Part shown: positions 6,032 through 6,813 of the stretch, piece by piece | How the letters are laid out: each line of letters starts with the position of its first letter | Position numbering within the stretch: position 1 is the stretch's first letter | Source: Puniceicoccales bacterium | Lineage (GTDB): Bacteria > Verrucomicrobiota > Verrucomicrobiia > Opitutales > UBA953 | Assembly (NCBI GenBank): GCA_031289285.1 | Contig: JAITPT010000306.1 | Coordinates: forward strand, 1 to 6,813 | DNA length: 6,813 nucleotides | Direction of reading: 5' to 3' | Translations under genes and position numbers: made by a program | The notes under the pieces: generated by a model | The model's input: the letters and a program-made list of their open reading frames with translations, nothing else | Database searches by the model: none | What the model was told of the DNA's origin: nothing

Positions 6032-6772
6032 TCAGTTTTTGGTTTTGGCGGCGGCGGCGGAGAGTCGCCGTCCGCGACGTTGCGCGACGTGTTGCGCGGG
6101 ACGTTTTTTGGGGGACGTCGCTGATTTGGCGGGTGCTGGTTTTTCGGTTGCCGATTGTTGCGGGGTTTTCAGCGAAGCGGCGAGGAGGCTTAGGACGATG
6201 GTTTTGCGTTCGCCGACAAATTCGCTGAATGCGGCCTCGGCGTCGCCGCCTGTGAAGACGGTGCCATCGAGCAGTGGTTTGATGAGAAAGGGGAAAAAGA
6301 GCAGCCCGTAAATCGTGCAAAAGAAGTGGACGATGGCGACGCGCGGCGGGCGGGCGAGTTTAAGCTCGGAGGCGTGTTGTTGCTGGAGCCGCTCGACGAG
6401 GCGACCTACCTCGCGGTGTTTCTCAAGCATGTCGAGAAGTGCCTTGGGGTCGCGGTGGATTTCGGAGACGAGGAAGTGCGGCAGGAGCGGGTGCTCGAGC
6501 AAAAGCAGGTGGTAGTGGTCGAGGATTTGCGACGCCTTCTCCAGCGCAGGGAGGTCGCTGGTGACGACGGAGGTGATTTTGGGGATGATGCTCTCAACGG
6601 CTTTGGCGAGGATGGCTTGGAAGAGCGCGTGTTTCGTGCGGTGGTAGTAGTGGAGCGCTGGGCGGCTGATGTGTGCCTCGCGGGCGATGTCGCCCATGTT
6701 CGCGCCAGCGAGTCCTTTTCGGAGGAACACGTTTTGCGCAGCGGCGAGGATGGAGGTTTCGGTGTCGGTCAT
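6032..6772 (-). CDS. TetR/AcrR-family transcriptional regulator with a basic C-terminal tail
   Basis: 246 aa. Residues about 6-52 are a TetR-type helix-turn-helix domain: AAAQNVFLRKG (10-20), MGDIAREAHISRPALHYYH (26-44), then TKHALFQAIL. Residues about 60-200 are a helical, ligand-binding type domain, with hydrophobic segments HFFCTIYGLLFFPFL and LLLLEHPLLPHF that probably line the ligand pocket or dimer interface. TetR proteins are usually about 190-210 aa; here residues 202-246 are an extra tail rich in Lys, Arg, Ala and Pro, probably disordered. ATG at 6772 is preferred because the HTH then starts within ten residues, as is usual, and the palindrome at 6794-6813 stays upstream. An in-frame TTG at 6811 would put the palindrome in the coding region. 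No Shine-Dalgarno is visible. Next to the activase on the same strand, it most likely represses its own operon; the ligand is unknown. Confidence 0.92.
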   Translation of the reverse strand: MTDTETSILAAAQNVFLRKGLAGANMGDIAREAHISRPALHYYHRTKHALFQAILAKAVESIIPKITSVVTSDLPALEKASQILDHYHLLLLEHPLLPHFLVSEIHRDPKALLDMLEKHREVGRLVERLQQQHASELKLARPPRVAIVHFFCTIYGLLFFPFLIKPLLDGTVFTGGDAEAAFSEFVGERKTIVLSLLAASLKTPQQSATEKPAPAKSATSPKKRPAQHVAQRRGRRLSAAAAKTKN

Positions 6773-6793
6773 CGGCGGAGAGGTGAATGCGGG

Positions 6794-6813
6794 GTTTGAC
6801 AGAGGTGTCAAAC
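6794..6813. promoter_or_regulatory. Probable TetR operator: perfect 8-4-8 palindrome
   Basis: GTTTGACA (6794-6801) and TGTCAAAC (6806-6813) are exact inverted repeats with a 4-bp spacer, 21 bp upstream of the regulator's ATG. Size and position are typical of TetR-family operators. Each arm contains TTGACA, the -35 consensus, once on each strand. The operator may therefore overlap a -35 for the regulator operon and a divergent promoter beyond the window edge. No good -10 is seen in the short stretch before the ATG, so the promoter assignment is weaker than the palindrome itself. Confidence 0.7.

Noticed and set aside
5973..6320. 116-residue N-terminal extension of the activase from a TTG at 6320
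   Set aside because: It lies within the TetR coding region, reads as basic, protein-unlike sequence, and the first ATPase motif begins just after the ATG at 5972.
6773..6811. TTG start at 6811 for the TetR gene
   Set aside because: It would translate through the palindrome, and the added residues lie outside the usual TetR N-terminus. The ATG at 6772 fits the family better.

Overview
The window looks like chromosome from a GC-rich, probably anaerobic bacterium. The main evidence for an anaerobe is a very large BadF/BadG/BcrA/BcrD-type acyl-CoA dehydratase activase, a family of oxygen-sensitive iron-sulfur ATPases. The mix of high-GC genes, palindromic repeats and degenerate intergenic minisatellites reminds me of Verrucomicrobiota (Opitutaceae-like), but this is a guess. 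No RNA gene, CRISPR array or transposase gene is visible.

Layout, left to right. Positions 1-390 hold a non-coding repeat island. Its first part (1-234) is a mirror-symmetric array of six short hairpins with three-base loops, bounded by 25-bp inverted repeats that match at 24 of 25 positions. Its second part (about 245-388) holds further hairpins and a 31-bp degenerate tandem repeat. Positions 445-1113 (minus) encode an unrecognised 222-residue protein with one N-terminal membrane segment. This gene is clearly poorer in GC than the rest and contains a 12-bp minisatellite. Positions 1114-1496 are non-coding: a perfect GC-rich hairpin, a 9-bp degenerate minisatellite with a G-quadruplex motif, and a GC-rich stretch.

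The right two thirds are a two-gene minus-strand unit. A TetR-family regulator (6032-6772) is followed after 59 bp by a 1491-residue activase (1497-5972). The activase has two ATPase domains, a four-cysteine motif and two HgdB-like (DUF2229 / 2-hydroxyglutaryl-CoA dehydratase D-component) halves. It looks like an activator dimer and an acceptor heterodimer fused into one chain. A perfect 8-4-8 palindrome (6794-6813) lies just upstream of the regulator and is the likely autoregulatory operator.

The inferred working model is that the TetR protein senses a small ligand, perhaps an acyl-CoA or related metabolite, and controls its own transcription and that of the activase. The activase would couple ATP hydrolysis to low-potential electron transfer. 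Its final substrate cannot be read from this window, because no separate dehydratase, reductase, CoA-transferase or ferredoxin gene is present.
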